Of a stretch of DNA of 64,000 bases, positions 25,254-34,316 are shown one piece after another (the stretch's first letter is position 1; each line of letters opens with the position of its first letter). Source of the stretch: an uncultured Prevotellaceae bacterium (GTDB lineage: Bacteria; Bacteroidota; Bacteroidia; Bacteroidales; Bacteroidaceae). The notes under the pieces were generated by a model. The model ran no database searches, was not told where the DNA came from, and saw only the letters and a list, made by a program, of their open reading frames with translations. The DNA lies in assembly GCA_900314715.1 (NCBI GenBank), contig OMWI01000013.1:1-64000 (forward strand), written 5' to 3'. Position numbers and translations under genes: made by a program.

Positions 25254-27026
25254 ATGAAAAAAATTTCTTGGTTATTATTAGTCTTGGCATTTGTTGTTAG
25301 CTTGCAAACAAAGGCTCAAAGTTACACTATTACTGTCGGTGGTATTCAGCGTAACTATATCGTGTATGTTCCGAAGAATTTAGGCGAGAAACGCCCTTTA
25401 CTCATCTCATGTCATGGGATGAATCAAGATGCAGCATACCAAAAGAACATGCTACAAATAGAGTCAATTGCTGACACGGCAAAGTTCGTCACTGTTTTTC
25501 CAAACGGTATTGACAAAGGATGGGATATCGGTGGAGACCGAGACATCAATTTCGTGAAAGCTCTTATCAACGAAATGATAGCCAAATATAATATCGACCC
25601 AAATTGTGTATATTTATCTGGCTTCTCCATGGGTGGAATGTTTACTTATCATGCCATGAACCGCATTCCTGATAAGATTGCTGCCTTTGCTCCGATTAGT
25701 GGTTATCCTATGGGAGGTACTACTGCTAACGCCAACGTACGCCCGCTTCCCATTATTCACACTCACGGAACGAGTGATGACGTGGTAAATTTTGGTGGAG
25801 TATCAGGCGCATTGAATGCATGGATAAAACACAATGGTTGTCCCACAAAGGACGTTATTACCAAAAACTATCGCGGTGCTGCTCATGTTACTCGTCACGT
25901 ATGGGGACCTGGCAACAACAACGTGGAAGTGGTTCTCTTGGAAATGGCAGGCAAAGGGCATTGGATTTCCAATGATATCATAAAGACTGGTGATGAGATA
26001 TGGAAATTCTGCAAACGGTTCTCACTCGAACTGAAAGATCCTTCCACACGTATTACTTCCCCCAAAGATGGACTTACTTACTTAACTTTCGGCGGAACAT
26101 CAGAGGTTCCTGACCTGACGATAAGCGCAACTGCAAGTGACCCTGATGGTGAAGTGAAGAAAGTAGCTTTTTATGACGGAAAGACTCTTTTGGCAGAATT
26201 CGATCATGCTCCATATAATTATACGCTAACAAATCTTACAGTTGGTGAACACACTATTATAGCCAAGGCAACAGACGACGAAGGTCGAACTGGTAGTAGC
26301 CAAATAACTATTTCAATTATTGAACCTACCAGTCTATATGCTTTACATAAGGCTTTCACCGTTGAAGGCTCTATTCCTGAAGGCTGGACCACCTATGACG
26401 GTAGCGAGAAACGCACGGGATTCTCTTCTGGGTACACTATGGGAAGTCGTCTCTTCCATTTCACAGGTGAAAAACATGATTACGAATGGGGACTCTACAC
26501 CCGCAACATCAACGGAAAAGCCAAAGAAGGTTATGCTCGTTTCGCAGACAAAGGAACTCAGGTTTCCATGACTTTGTTTCCAGGTCAATATCAATTGTAC
26601 TATCGTGTAAGCAACTGGAACCAAGAAAATTTCTCGCCAGTAACTTTTGCCCTTGAAACACTGGATGGTCAACAAGTTTTTTCTGAAACATTCACCCCTA
26701 CATCTAACATTGGTAATTCAGCTTCCAATGATTTCTCTGGTACAACGCTCAGAAACGACATATTTGACGTGACAGAAAAAGGAAGATATGTAATTGCTTT
26801 CTATACGGCAGACGCTCCTTGGGCAGATCTTGTAGTTGGACAAGCCTCATTCCGTCGTTTGGGAGATGTATCTGCTATCAATGATGTTGAAGTAGCCAAA
26901 ACCATTCGTACGGTATATTACAATATGGCTGGTCAACAAGTCAATCCAAATGGACATGGACCTTACATTGAAAAATCCATGATGGCAAATGGTTCTACTT
27001 CTTCTCGTGTAATCATATTCAAATAA
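25254..27026 (+). CDS. Secreted CE1-like (feruloyl/acetyl xylan) esterase with C-terminal accessory domains
   Basis: A 590-residue secreted protein. After a signal peptide ending at TKAQS comes an alpha/beta-hydrolase domain of the CE1/LpqC (PHB-depolymerase-like) type: HGMNQDAAYQ, nucleophile Ser125 in LSGFSMGGMF, IHTHGTSDDVVNFGG (catalytic Asp region) and GKGHWI (catalytic His). Residues about 265-360 form an Ig-like domain (SDPDGEVKKVAFYDG). The rest is a beta-rich module ending in a short domain starting YYNMAGQQVN and closing with a basic-ended strand, as seen in type IX secretion C-terminal signals. It probably removes ferulate or acetate side groups from xylan, working with the GH5-GH43 enzyme that starts 21 nt downstream. 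Polyester depolymerase is the main alternative. Confidence 0.85.
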   Translation: MKKISWLLLVLAFVVSLQTKAQSYTITVGGIQRNYIVYVPKNLGEKRPLLISCHGMNQDAAYQKNMLQIESIADTAKFVTVFPNGIDKGWDIGGDRDINFVKALINEMIAKYNIDPNCVYLSGFSMGGMFTYHAMNRIPDKIAAFAPISGYPMGGTTANANVRPLPIIHTHGTSDDVVNFGGVSGALNAWIKHNGCPTKDVITKNYRGAAHVTRHVWGPGNNNVEVVLLEMAGKGHWISNDIIKTGDEIWKFCKRFSLELKDPSTRITSPKDGLTYLTFGGTSEVPDLTISATASDPDGEVKKVAFYDGKTLLAEFDHAPYNYTLTNLTVGEHTIIAKATDDEGRTGSSQITISIIEPTSLYALHKAFTVEGSIPEGWTTYDGSEKRTGFSSGYTMGSRLFHFTGEKHDYEWGLYTRNINGKAKEGYARFADKGTQVSMTLFPGQYQLYYRVSNWNQENFSPVTFALETLDGQQVFSETFTPTSNIGNSASNDFSGTTLRNDIFDVTEKGRYVIAFYTADAPWADLVVGQASFRRLGDVSAINDVEVAKTIRTVYYNMAGQQVNPNGHGPYIEKSMMANGSTSSRVIIFK

Positions 27027-27047
27027 GCATAAAAATAAACAAGATTT

Positions 27048-30000
27048 ATGAAAAAGAAAGGTATTCTCATTATCATTTTTATCATTGGAATTTCGATTGG
27101 TAATTGGGCACAAGGCGTAAAACCTTTACCTACGTTACACACCGAAGGCAAATGGTTGGTAGACTCACACGGTAACCACGTAGTACTCCACGGAGTGATG
27201 GACACCCCAAACGCATGGTTTAACAACGGTAGATGGGGTTGGAACTACGATGACAATGGCAGACAGAATTGCATTAGCTATTTTGAAAAACTATTCAAGG
27301 GATTGGAACAAGCAAAGTGCGACGTATTCAGATTGCACATGGATCCCGCATGGACTAACGACCCAGCTAAACAGAGTGACGGAAAGGAAAGTGGCGAGGC
27401 AGACATCTCGCGATTCAGCGCTTCTCGATTGAAGAGTTATCTTAGTTCACTTTATTTCCCAATAGCTCAAAGAGCCATGAATCATGGTATGTACGTGGTA
27501 GTACGTCCCCCTGGTGTTTGTCCAGGAAACTTAAAGGTGGGCGATTATTACCAAGAATATTTGATGACGGTATGGGATATCTTCTCACAAAATTCGAACA
27601 TCAAAAAGTATGCAGGGCAAATCAGTATTGAATTGGCCAATGAACCCGTATCTTTACACAATGCCAACGACCAAGATGACCCGAAGGCTTTACACGATTA
27701 CTTCCAACCCATCGTAGACAAGATTCGAGCCAATGGCTTTACGGGTATCATCTGGGTACCTGGTACGGGATGGCAAGCAAACTATACAAGTTATGCCCTC
27801 TATCCTATCGAGGGCTACAATATTGGTTATGCGGTACACGACTACTGCGGTTGGTACGGATGTAGCGATGATACACCAAGTCCTACCAACAAAATCAATC
27901 AATTCCACAAGCAAGTTCCCGTGGTTGACACCAATCCTATTATCATCACGGAAGTTGACTGGAGTCCCAAGAAACCTGGTACAGGACATTATAATGAGCA
28001 TGGTGACTGGGTAGATTCCAACTATGGAACATGGGCAACTGGTTCTACCTCTAAATGGGGAAAGGCTTATAAAGCCATGCTTGACTACTACGGCAATATC
28101 TCAATGACGTTATCTGGTACAAGTTGTTTGATTGATGTTGATACATTGATTAGCAAAAACAAGGTTGTTCCCGCTTTCGGTGGATATGAAGAGGCTTGTG
28201 GTAAGGCTTGTATGGATTGGTATGCAGATTATTACCAAGTAGATTGGGCTCATGCTGATTTCAAGAACGTATCGGTAAGCGACCAAGGAAACGGTATGTA
28301 CAAGAATCCTCTTATCTTCGCGGATTTCCCCGATCCAGATGTCATTCGCGTTGACGATACCTATTATATGATTTCAACCACCATGCACCACTTCCCTGGC
28401 GCTACGATATTGAAATCGAAAGACCTCGTCAACTGGGAATATTGTGCGCAACCATTGGAACAACTATCCACGACAGATCGCTATAGTTTAATAAACGACC
28501 AAAACGCGTATGCCGCTGGTATGTGGGCTTGTTCGATGAAATATCATGATGGTAAGTTCTATATTCTCATCAATGGAAATGACGCTGGTGGTTGGTTGCT
28601 TACCGCAACTGACCCTGAAGGAAAATGGGAGAAGAAAAAACTGTCTCGCATCTATTATGACCCAGGTATGCTGTTCGATAATGGCAAGGTTTACGTTGCT
28701 TGTGGCATAGGAAACATTCAGATGTGCGAACTTGACGAGAACTTCAACTTCATTCGCGAACAACGTGTCATTAGTGACAAGGATGGTTTGGAAGGGTGTC
28801 ATCTCTATAAACGTGGAGATTATTATTACATATATGCTACATACGGAGGATGGCCATCAGGTCAAACGGTATTCCGTTCGAAAAACATTTTCGGACCATA
28901 CGAAGAGCACATGTTGGTGGAAAAAGTCATCAACAACAAGCCTAATACCGTTCATCAAGGTGCTTTGTTCGACACACCTTCTGGAGAATGGTGGACTATC
29001 TTACAAGAAGACTTAGGTGCTTTGGGACGAATGCCCAACTTGCAACCCGTTGCTTGGCAACAGGATTGGCCGGTTGTGGGAAACAATGGTACGCCTCATT
29101 CTACTTACAAGAAGCCCAATACAGGTATATCCACTCCTATTAAGCCATTACCAACCAGCGACAACTTCCGTAGTTATCCCATTGGTCAACAATGGCAATG
29201 GAACCACAATCCCGATCAGGGCGCATGGTCATTGTTTGAACGTCCGGGATGGTTGCGTTTGAAATCATCGGGCGCAGCCTCTCGTCTTACACAAGCGCAC
29301 AATATGTTAACGCAACGCATCTTCGCTTTCCACGGAAAGAGCAGCACTCCATCTCTTGGTACCATTCGCCTTGATGTTTCTAATTTACAAGAAGGTGACC
29401 GTGCAGGTATCTGCATCTTCCAAGACCCATACGCATACGTAGCCGTGGAAATGAAGGATGGAAAACGCCAATTGGTTTGGCGTCAAGATACCCTGAGAGT
29501 TAACAACAACTTCACTCCTATGGAACAAGTGGAAGCCGTTGACATTGACAGCGTCATTTATCTACGTGCGTCAATCACTTATGGAACGAGTCAAACTCAA
29601 TTCTATTATTCACTCGATAATAAGAGATACACGCGCATTGGAGACAAGACTACGTTGGGATTCAACTTAACCGTATTTGTTGGAGCACGTTTCGGTATTT
29701 TCTGCTTCAATCAAGTAAACCCACAAGCAGGTGGATATGCAGACTTTGATTGGTTTACTACTGAAGATACGTATGAGGAAACGATGTTCTATCCAGAAAC
29801 CTTCGCTGGATTTAGTGAAGAGATGTTGACGGCAGAGCAACTGACATTGCCCATTGAGGATGCAGAAGTGATGATTGGCAACAATACTACATTGCAAGTG
29901 ATTGCCACCTTTAAAGACGGTCACACGGAGAATGTTGCCGCACAAGCTAAATACGAAATGAACAACGGTGAAGTGGTAGAGATACAAAACGGGAAATTGC

Positions 30001-30683
30001 ATGGAATAGCTGAAGGAACCTCAGAGGTAACCGTTAAATATACTGATCCATTGGGACATGAATTACAAGCTACCTTCACCGTACGCTCTACTTTCTTCCC
30101 ATTTGGTGCACAGCACATCAACACGTCACTCTTCGCACAAGGTACATACAACGAGAAGACACACACGTTTAAACCTGGTCAGTGGGGACAAATGGGATGG
30201 GAATATCCCAATGGTGCAGATATGTCTGCATACAAATACTTGGTGATAAAACTAAAACAAGTACAGAATTGCGACGCTCACCTTAACATCTTTACCGCCA
30301 ATAGCATTTGGAGTGATTGTTGTGAATCACCTGGTTTCGGTTCGAAAAAACAAATCGTCATCAATCTGAAAACGGCGAAGTATACGTCGGGCAACAAGAA
30401 AGGTCAAGCCCTTGATACGAAAAACATTCACATCGTAGACTTCTGGGCAAACGGTAATGGTACTATCGTGGTTGACCAAATGTACTTGACCAACAACGAC
30501 GATTACTCACCACAACAACCAACTGACATCTTGGATATTACCGAGCAAGAGACACGATGGGTAAACGTATACACTCTCTCTGGTCAACTCATTCGCAATA
30601 GAGTGAATAAATCAGAAGCTACACGAGGATTGCCTTCTGGTATATATATCGTCGGCAATAAGAAAGTCTTCGTGAAAGAATAG
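27048..30683 (+). CDS. Secreted bifunctional glycoside hydrolase, GH5-GH43 fusion
   Basis: A 1211-residue enzyme with a signal peptide (to about 22). The GH5 barrel (about 25-400) has acid/base E199 in ELANEPVS and nucleophile E302 in IIITEVDW. The GH43 propeller (about 415-690) has base D429 in FPDPDVI and acid E582 in GLEGCHLY. A jelly-roll module of the GH43 C2 type follows (about 705-900; LFERPGWLRLKSS), then a BIG2-like Ig domain (about 945-1020), a beta-rich putative carbohydrate-binding module and a type IX-like sorting tail (VYTLSGQLI, then GLPSGIYIVGNKKVFVKE). The pairing suggests backbone cleavage by GH5 plus removal of xylose or arabinose by GH43 on arabinoxylan. Subfamilies cannot be assigned by eye. 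It is co-directional with the esterase, 21 nt apart. Confidence 0.9.
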   Translation: MKKKGILIIIFIIGISIGNWAQGVKPLPTLHTEGKWLVDSHGNHVVLHGVMDTPNAWFNNGRWGWNYDDNGRQNCISYFEKLFKGLEQAKCDVFRLHMDPAWTNDPAKQSDGKESGEADISRFSASRLKSYLSSLYFPIAQRAMNHGMYVVVRPPGVCPGNLKVGDYYQEYLMTVWDIFSQNSNIKKYAGQISIELANEPVSLHNANDQDDPKALHDYFQPIVDKIRANGFTGIIWVPGTGWQANYTSYALYPIEGYNIGYAVHDYCGWYGCSDDTPSPTNKINQFHKQVPVVDTNPIIITEVDWSPKKPGTGHYNEHGDWVDSNYGTWATGSTSKWGKAYKAMLDYYGNISMTLSGTSCLIDVDTLISKNKVVPAFGGYEEACGKACMDWYADYYQVDWAHADFKNVSVSDQGNGMYKNPLIFADFPDPDVIRVDDTYYMISTTMHHFPGATILKSKDLVNWEYCAQPLEQLSTTDRYSLINDQNAYAAGMWACSMKYHDGKFYILINGNDAGGWLLTATDPEGKWEKKKLSRIYYDPGMLFDNGKVYVACGIGNIQMCELDENFNFIREQRVISDKDGLEGCHLYKRGDYYYIYATYGGWPSGQTVFRSKNIFGPYEEHMLVEKVINNKPNTVHQGALFDTPSGEWWTILQEDLGALGRMPNLQPVAWQQDWPVVGNNGTPHSTYKKPNTGISTPIKPLPTSDNFRSYPIGQQWQWNHNPDQGAWSLFERPGWLRLKSSGAASRLTQAHNMLTQRIFAFHGKSSTPSLGTIRLDVSNLQEGDRAGICIFQDPYAYVAVEMKDGKRQLVWRQDTLRVNNNFTPMEQVEAVDIDSVIYLRASITYGTSQTQFYYSLDNKRYTRIGDKTTLGFNLTVFVGARFGIFCFNQVNPQAGGYADFDWFTTEDTYEETMFYPETFAGFSEEMLTAEQLTLPIEDAEVMIGNNTTLQVIATFKDGHTENVAAQAKYEMNNGEVVEIQNGKLHGIAEGTSEVTVKYTDPLGHELQATFTVRSTFFPFGAQHINTSLFAQGTYNEKTHTFKPGQWGQMGWEYPNGADMSAYKYLVIKLKQVQNCDAHLNIFTANSIWSDCCESPGFGSKKQIVINLKTAKYTSGNKKGQALDTKNIHIVDFWANGNGTIVVDQMYLTNNDDYSPQQPTDILDITEQETRWVNVYTLSGQLIRNRVNKSEATRGLPSGIYIVGNKKVFVKE

Positions 30684-30691
30684 TTTAGTAA

Positions 30692-30824
30692 GTGTCAAAT
30701 TGATAGTTTTATTTCGTACAACAGGCAATGTACGAATGGTATATGGCTAATGTACGACTCGTACATGACTAATGTACGAATGGTACATTTACCATGTACG
30801 AAATGAAAACTATCAATTTGACAC
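30692..30824. repeat. Long inverted repeat enclosing iterated ATGTACGA words
   Basis: Arms 30692-30720 and 30795-30824 are inverted copies, 29 of 30 bases with a single-base gap. Inside, the word ATGTACGA recurs at about 30728, 30750, 30772 and 30794, partly as palindromes such as TGTACGACTCGTACA. The right arm is followed by CAGCTTTTTT, so it can act as a terminator for the GH5-GH43 gene. Confidence 0.8.
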
Positions 30825-30967
30825 AGCTTTTTTGTAGTTAGAAACCTCTTCATTTACCCCATTGATTGGCATATATTTATCATATACATTTAGTTATGAT
30901 TAATTCTTCAAAAAACTTCAATAGTAATAAATAATGTAAAAAGGAACGAAATATCATTTTTTTTCCA

Positions 30968-30975
30968 TACCTTTG
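30968..30975 (+). promoter_or_regulatory. -7 box (TACCTTTG) for the small dockerin-like gene
   Basis: Exact TAnnTTTG match, leaving a leader of about 80 nt before the ATG at 31061. The remaining 30684-31060 interval holds only the inverted repeat described separately. Confidence 0.6.
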
Positions 30976-31060
30976 CAGCGGTATTCAGAATGACAATTAC
31001 AAAAGCACAATTTTAGGGTACCATTGTAACTATATACAAAGATATAACAACAATCAAAGG

Positions 31061-31408
31061 ATGAGAAAAAAGCTATTGTTTTTTTTAATGGCAATTTGCC
31101 TGTCAGTAACGGCAAATGCCGAAGATTTCAAGAATGGAGATGTCAATCACGACAAAACTATTGACATTAACGATGTGGTGATGCTCGTAGATTACATCTT
31201 GGGAAAAACACCAGAGGGGTTCTTTGTTGCACAAGCCGATAAGAACAAGGACGGGAAAGTGGATATTACCGACGTGATTAAACTTGTGAACATTATCCTA
31301 ACGGGTGTTGACGACGATGATGAAGGAGGAGGAGAAGGTGGCCCTGGCAGTGGTAGTATTACTCCACCAGACATGGGTGCCAAAGGTTCAACAACAATCT
31401 CAGACTAA
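31061..31408 (+). CDS. Small secreted dockerin-like protein with acidic/glycine tail
   Basis: A 115-residue protein: signal peptide (LFFLMAICLSVTANA), then one type I dockerin-like domain with two calcium-loop repeats, GDVNHDKTIDINDVVMLVDYILG and ADKNKDGKVDITDVIKLVNIIL, and finally a tail starting DDDDEGGGEGGPGSG. The two repeats keep the Asp/Asn positions of the F-hand loop. Nothing but a dockerin is present, which is unusual because dockerins normally anchor a catalytic module. No cohesin is visible in the window. It has its own promoter and a hairpin after it. It may bind calcium, tether at the surface, or be a remnant of a larger protein. Confidence 0.8.
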   Translation: MRKKLLFFLMAICLSVTANAEDFKNGDVNHDKTIDINDVVMLVDYILGKTPEGFFVAQADKNKDGKVDITDVIKLVNIILTGVDDDDEGGGEGGPGSGSITPPDMGAKGSTTISD

Positions 31409-31451
31409 ACAAATCTTTTCTCTCCCTAATCTATTCACACGATATATTATT

Positions 31452-31498
31452 ATTCATACTGCCCCTTGTACTCCTTTGTATAAGGGGACAGAATATGA
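31452..31498. terminator. Imperfect long hairpin after the dockerin-like gene
   Basis: Core arms CCCCTT (31462-31467) and AAGGGG (31482-31487) are extended by flanking ATTCATA / TATGAAT. There is no strong T-run. It probably marks the transcript end. The rest of 31409-31659 shows no gene and no clear promoter. Confidence 0.5.
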
Positions 31499-31659
31499 AT
31501 TATGCCTAACAATAATTCAAAAAACCAATCTTAACGCCTGAGAATGTAAATGAGTTATAGGGTTAATAGATGTTATAAATACTGTGAGGTAATAAACTAA
31601 TCAGAAGAAATATACGTCTATAAACAAAATAACATTCGAAACACGACAATTAAAAGTAT

Positions 31660-33006
31660 ATGAATAGAACTTTCAAGAAAAGTATTCTAATCATGATGGC
31701 GATATGTTTAGCCCATCCTGCATTAGCCCGACAATGGACACTACGCGAATGCATAGACTACGCATTGCAAAACAACATCACCTTACAGAAATCGAGTTTG
31801 ACAAGACGTTCTGCACAAGAAGACATCTTGCAAAGTCAAGCAGCCTTATTACCTTCTTTGTCAGCTTCCACCAATCAAAATGTTTCTTACCGCCCCTGGC
31901 CAGAAACAGGAAGGGCAACCGTACAGAACGGATTCGTGCAACAAAGCGTAGATAAGGTTTTCTATAATGGTTCTTATGGCATCAATTCCAATTGGACCGT
32001 ATGGAATGGCAATCGCAATAGAAATACCATCAAACTGAATAAGATAACTGCGGAACAAGCACAAGCCGACTCTGCAACCACTGCTAACAACATTCAAGAG
32101 CAAATAGCCCAATTATACGTGCAAATCTTGTATTCCATTGATGCTATTAATGTAAACAAGAAGAGTTTGGAAACAAGCAAGCAAAACGAGGAAAGAGGAA
32201 AAGCCTTTGTGGAAGTGGGAAAGATGAGTCGTGCCGACTTAGCTCAACTCACCTCACAACGCGCACAAGACGAATACAACATCATAGCATCTGAAAGTAC
32301 TCTGCGCAATTACAAGAGGCAATTGAAACAATTATTGCAAATCACCAATGACGAAGAGTTTGACATTGTAGTTCCTACCACTACTGACGAGATGGTTTTG
32401 CAACTCATTCCTACCTTGCAAAGCGTATATGAAGCAGCCTTGGAACAACGACCAGAAATCAAACGAGCCAAGTTGGGAATTGAGAGTAGCAACCTCAACA
32501 TTAAGATGGCAAAGGCACAACGTCTTCCTACCATTGGCGTAAATGCCAGTGCCACCACTACTACTACATCTATGAGTAACAACGCATGGGGTACGCAATT
32601 AAAAAACAACTTCAACTTAGGTGCTGGTGTTAACGTAAGCATTCCTATATTTGATAATCGCATGGCTAAGACTGCCATTAACAAAGCTCTTATTCAACGA
32701 GAGAATTATATGCTTGACTTGAAAGACAAGCAGACCGCCCTCTACTCTACCATAGAAAACTATTGGCTTCAAGCAGTGAACAACCAAGAGAAATTCAAGG
32801 CTGCCAAGATAGCCACGCAAAGTGCCGAAACCAGTTATGAGATGCTTAGCGGTAAGTTTGAGCAAAAGCTCATCAACATCGTAGAACTCATGCAAGGAAG
32901 AGACGCTTTATTGAAGGCACAACAAAATGAATTGCAGAGTAAATACCTCACCCTCCTAAACATTGACATGCTTCATTTTTACATGACAGGTGAATTAAAG
33001 GAATAA
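31660..33006 (+). CDS. TolC family outer-membrane efflux protein
   Basis: A 448-residue outer-membrane factor. A signal peptide (to about residue 23) precedes WTLRECIDYALQNNITLQKS, the typical first helix of TolC-like proteins. Two repeated helical halves follow (second half from about 245: LQSVYEAALEQRPEIKRAKLGIESSNLNIKMAKAQRLP), with a second strand pair around GAGVNVSIPIFDNRMAK. It would form the outer-membrane channel of a tripartite exporter. No HlyD-type adaptor, RND or ABC pump is adjacent, so its partners must be elsewhere. It could in principle serve the MATE-exported peptide, but there is no positional support for this. Confidence 0.93.
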   Translation: MNRTFKKSILIMMAICLAHPALARQWTLRECIDYALQNNITLQKSSLTRRSAQEDILQSQAALLPSLSASTNQNVSYRPWPETGRATVQNGFVQQSVDKVFYNGSYGINSNWTVWNGNRNRNTIKLNKITAEQAQADSATTANNIQEQIAQLYVQILYSIDAINVNKKSLETSKQNEERGKAFVEVGKMSRADLAQLTSQRAQDEYNIIASESTLRNYKRQLKQLLQITNDEEFDIVVPTTTDEMVLQLIPTLQSVYEAALEQRPEIKRAKLGIESSNLNIKMAKAQRLPTIGVNASATTTTTSMSNNAWGTQLKNNFNLGAGVNVSIPIFDNRMAKTAINKALIQRENYMLDLKDKQTALYSTIENYWLQAVNNQEKFKAAKIATQSAETSYEMLSGKFEQKLINIVELMQGRDALLKAQQNELQSKYLTLLNIDMLHFYMTGELKE

Positions 33007-33101
33007 CTAACGAGAAAGATAAACATATTCATAATTATTATTCGACAAGAATTCGATATACTTAAAAAATGCTTTTTTCCCAACAAAACCAATTGCGTTT
33101 T

Positions 33102-33132
33102 TTTGCACAATTGATATTAATTTGTAACTTTG
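33102..33132 (+). promoter_or_regulatory. Promoter of the M43 protease gene
   Basis: -33 TTTG at 33102-33105 and -7 TAACTTTG at 33125-33132, spacing 19 nt. The promoter lies inside an upstream extension of the reading frame (from 33069), which is therefore not coding. Confidence 0.8.
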
Positions 33133-33149
33133 TACGTAAATTATCGATT

Positions 33150-34310
33150 ATGGGAAAAAAAGCATTTTTTATTTATACTATACTTAGCATGTTATTATGT
33201 GCATGTGGTGGTGATGATGGTCTCAAAAAAAGTACGGAAACTGGCATTGACGAAGACGATGACAATACCACGGCTACCATCAATGACGATTATACCTATC
33301 AGATTCCAGTAATCTTTCACGTTATATACTCAGATAAGGACGACCCTCTACAATATGTTAGCAGTACTCGTCTGTCTAATATCTTGGATAACGTAAATGA
33401 AATCTATAAAGGTGGGATTTACGGAGAGAGCCAAAATATTAACGTCAAGTTCTTTCTCGCAACAACCGACGAGAAAGGCAACAAACTCAGTACTCCAGGC
33501 ATAGAATACATCAAGTGGCCAGGTGATTATCCCATAGAGCCACACGAATTCATGGGTGACCAGTCAGGAAATAACAAACAATATATTTGGGAACCCAACG
33601 AATACCTGAACGTGATGGTGTACAACTTTGCGAAGAAAGAGAATAGTGACGGTGTCGTCTTAGGATTAAGTCATCTACCTTACGCGGTGAAAAGCGATTC
33701 TGCATTGGTGGGATTGGAAACGGTCAACAGAAGCAATATCACGAAATCAATGATAGACTATCCACATAGCGCATCTATCAATAGCCTTTATATCAATAGT
33801 GAATCTACACGCTACACCAAAGCTGATAAAGGCAAGAGTGGGTATACTTACAACTCTGCAGACATTAACGTTACGGTGGCTCATGAGTTAGGGCATTATT
33901 TAGGTTTGCACCACATGTATACGGAAAGTAATGGTGAACCTGTGGATTCGTGTGGTGATACTGATTTCTGCGAAGACACTCCCAGTTACAATCGTGTGGA
34001 ATATAGCGAATACCTTAATTATTACATAAATCATACAGCCAAAGAAGAACTTAACTTGAGAGATATGTGCCTACGCAATGATTGTACGGGTAAATCATTC
34101 TACTCAGCTAACATCATGGATTATTCCATGGGATATGGCTATAAGTTTTCTGAAGACCAAAAATACAGGATGAGATGGGTATTGTATAATTCTCCATTAA
34201 TGCCAGGTCCGAAGAAGAAAGGAAAGACAATTCAACGACGAGATAAAGAAAATACTGAGACTATCAAATTACCCATGAGAATCGTGGAAGACAAATTGAG
34301 ATTTAGATAA
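33150..34310 (+). CDS. M43 (pappalysin-like) zinc metalloprotease lipoprotein
   Basis: From the ATG at 33150 the product is 386 residues, beginning with a lipoprotein signal (MGKKAFFIYTILSMLLCAC). The zinc site HELGHYLGLHH starts at His245 (HExxHxxGxxH) and the metzincin Met-turn is NIMDYSMGYGY. Paired cysteines (DSCGDTDFCEDTP, MCLRNDCTG) match the M43B cytophagalysin/ulilysin group. It is expected to be a calcium-dependent surface endopeptidase. The start is set by the promoter at 33102-33132. aroA begins 6 nt after its stop, so the two may be co-transcribed though unrelated in function. Confidence 0.88.
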   Translation: MGKKAFFIYTILSMLLCACGGDDGLKKSTETGIDEDDDNTTATINDDYTYQIPVIFHVIYSDKDDPLQYVSSTRLSNILDNVNEIYKGGIYGESQNINVKFFLATTDEKGNKLSTPGIEYIKWPGDYPIEPHEFMGDQSGNNKQYIWEPNEYLNVMVYNFAKKENSDGVVLGLSHLPYAVKSDSALVGLETVNRSNITKSMIDYPHSASINSLYINSESTRYTKADKGKSGYTYNSADINVTVAHELGHYLGLHHMYTESNGEPVDSCGDTDFCEDTPSYNRVEYSEYLNYYINHTAKEELNLRDMCLRNDCTGKSFYSANIMDYSMGYGYKFSEDQKYRMRWVLYNSPLMPGPKKKGKTIQRRDKENTETIKLPMRIVEDKLRFR

Positions 34311-34316
34311 AACAAC

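Noticed and set aside
31305-31541. 78-residue frame overlapping the dockerin-like gene end
   Set aside because: It overlaps the gene in another phase and has no signal of its own.
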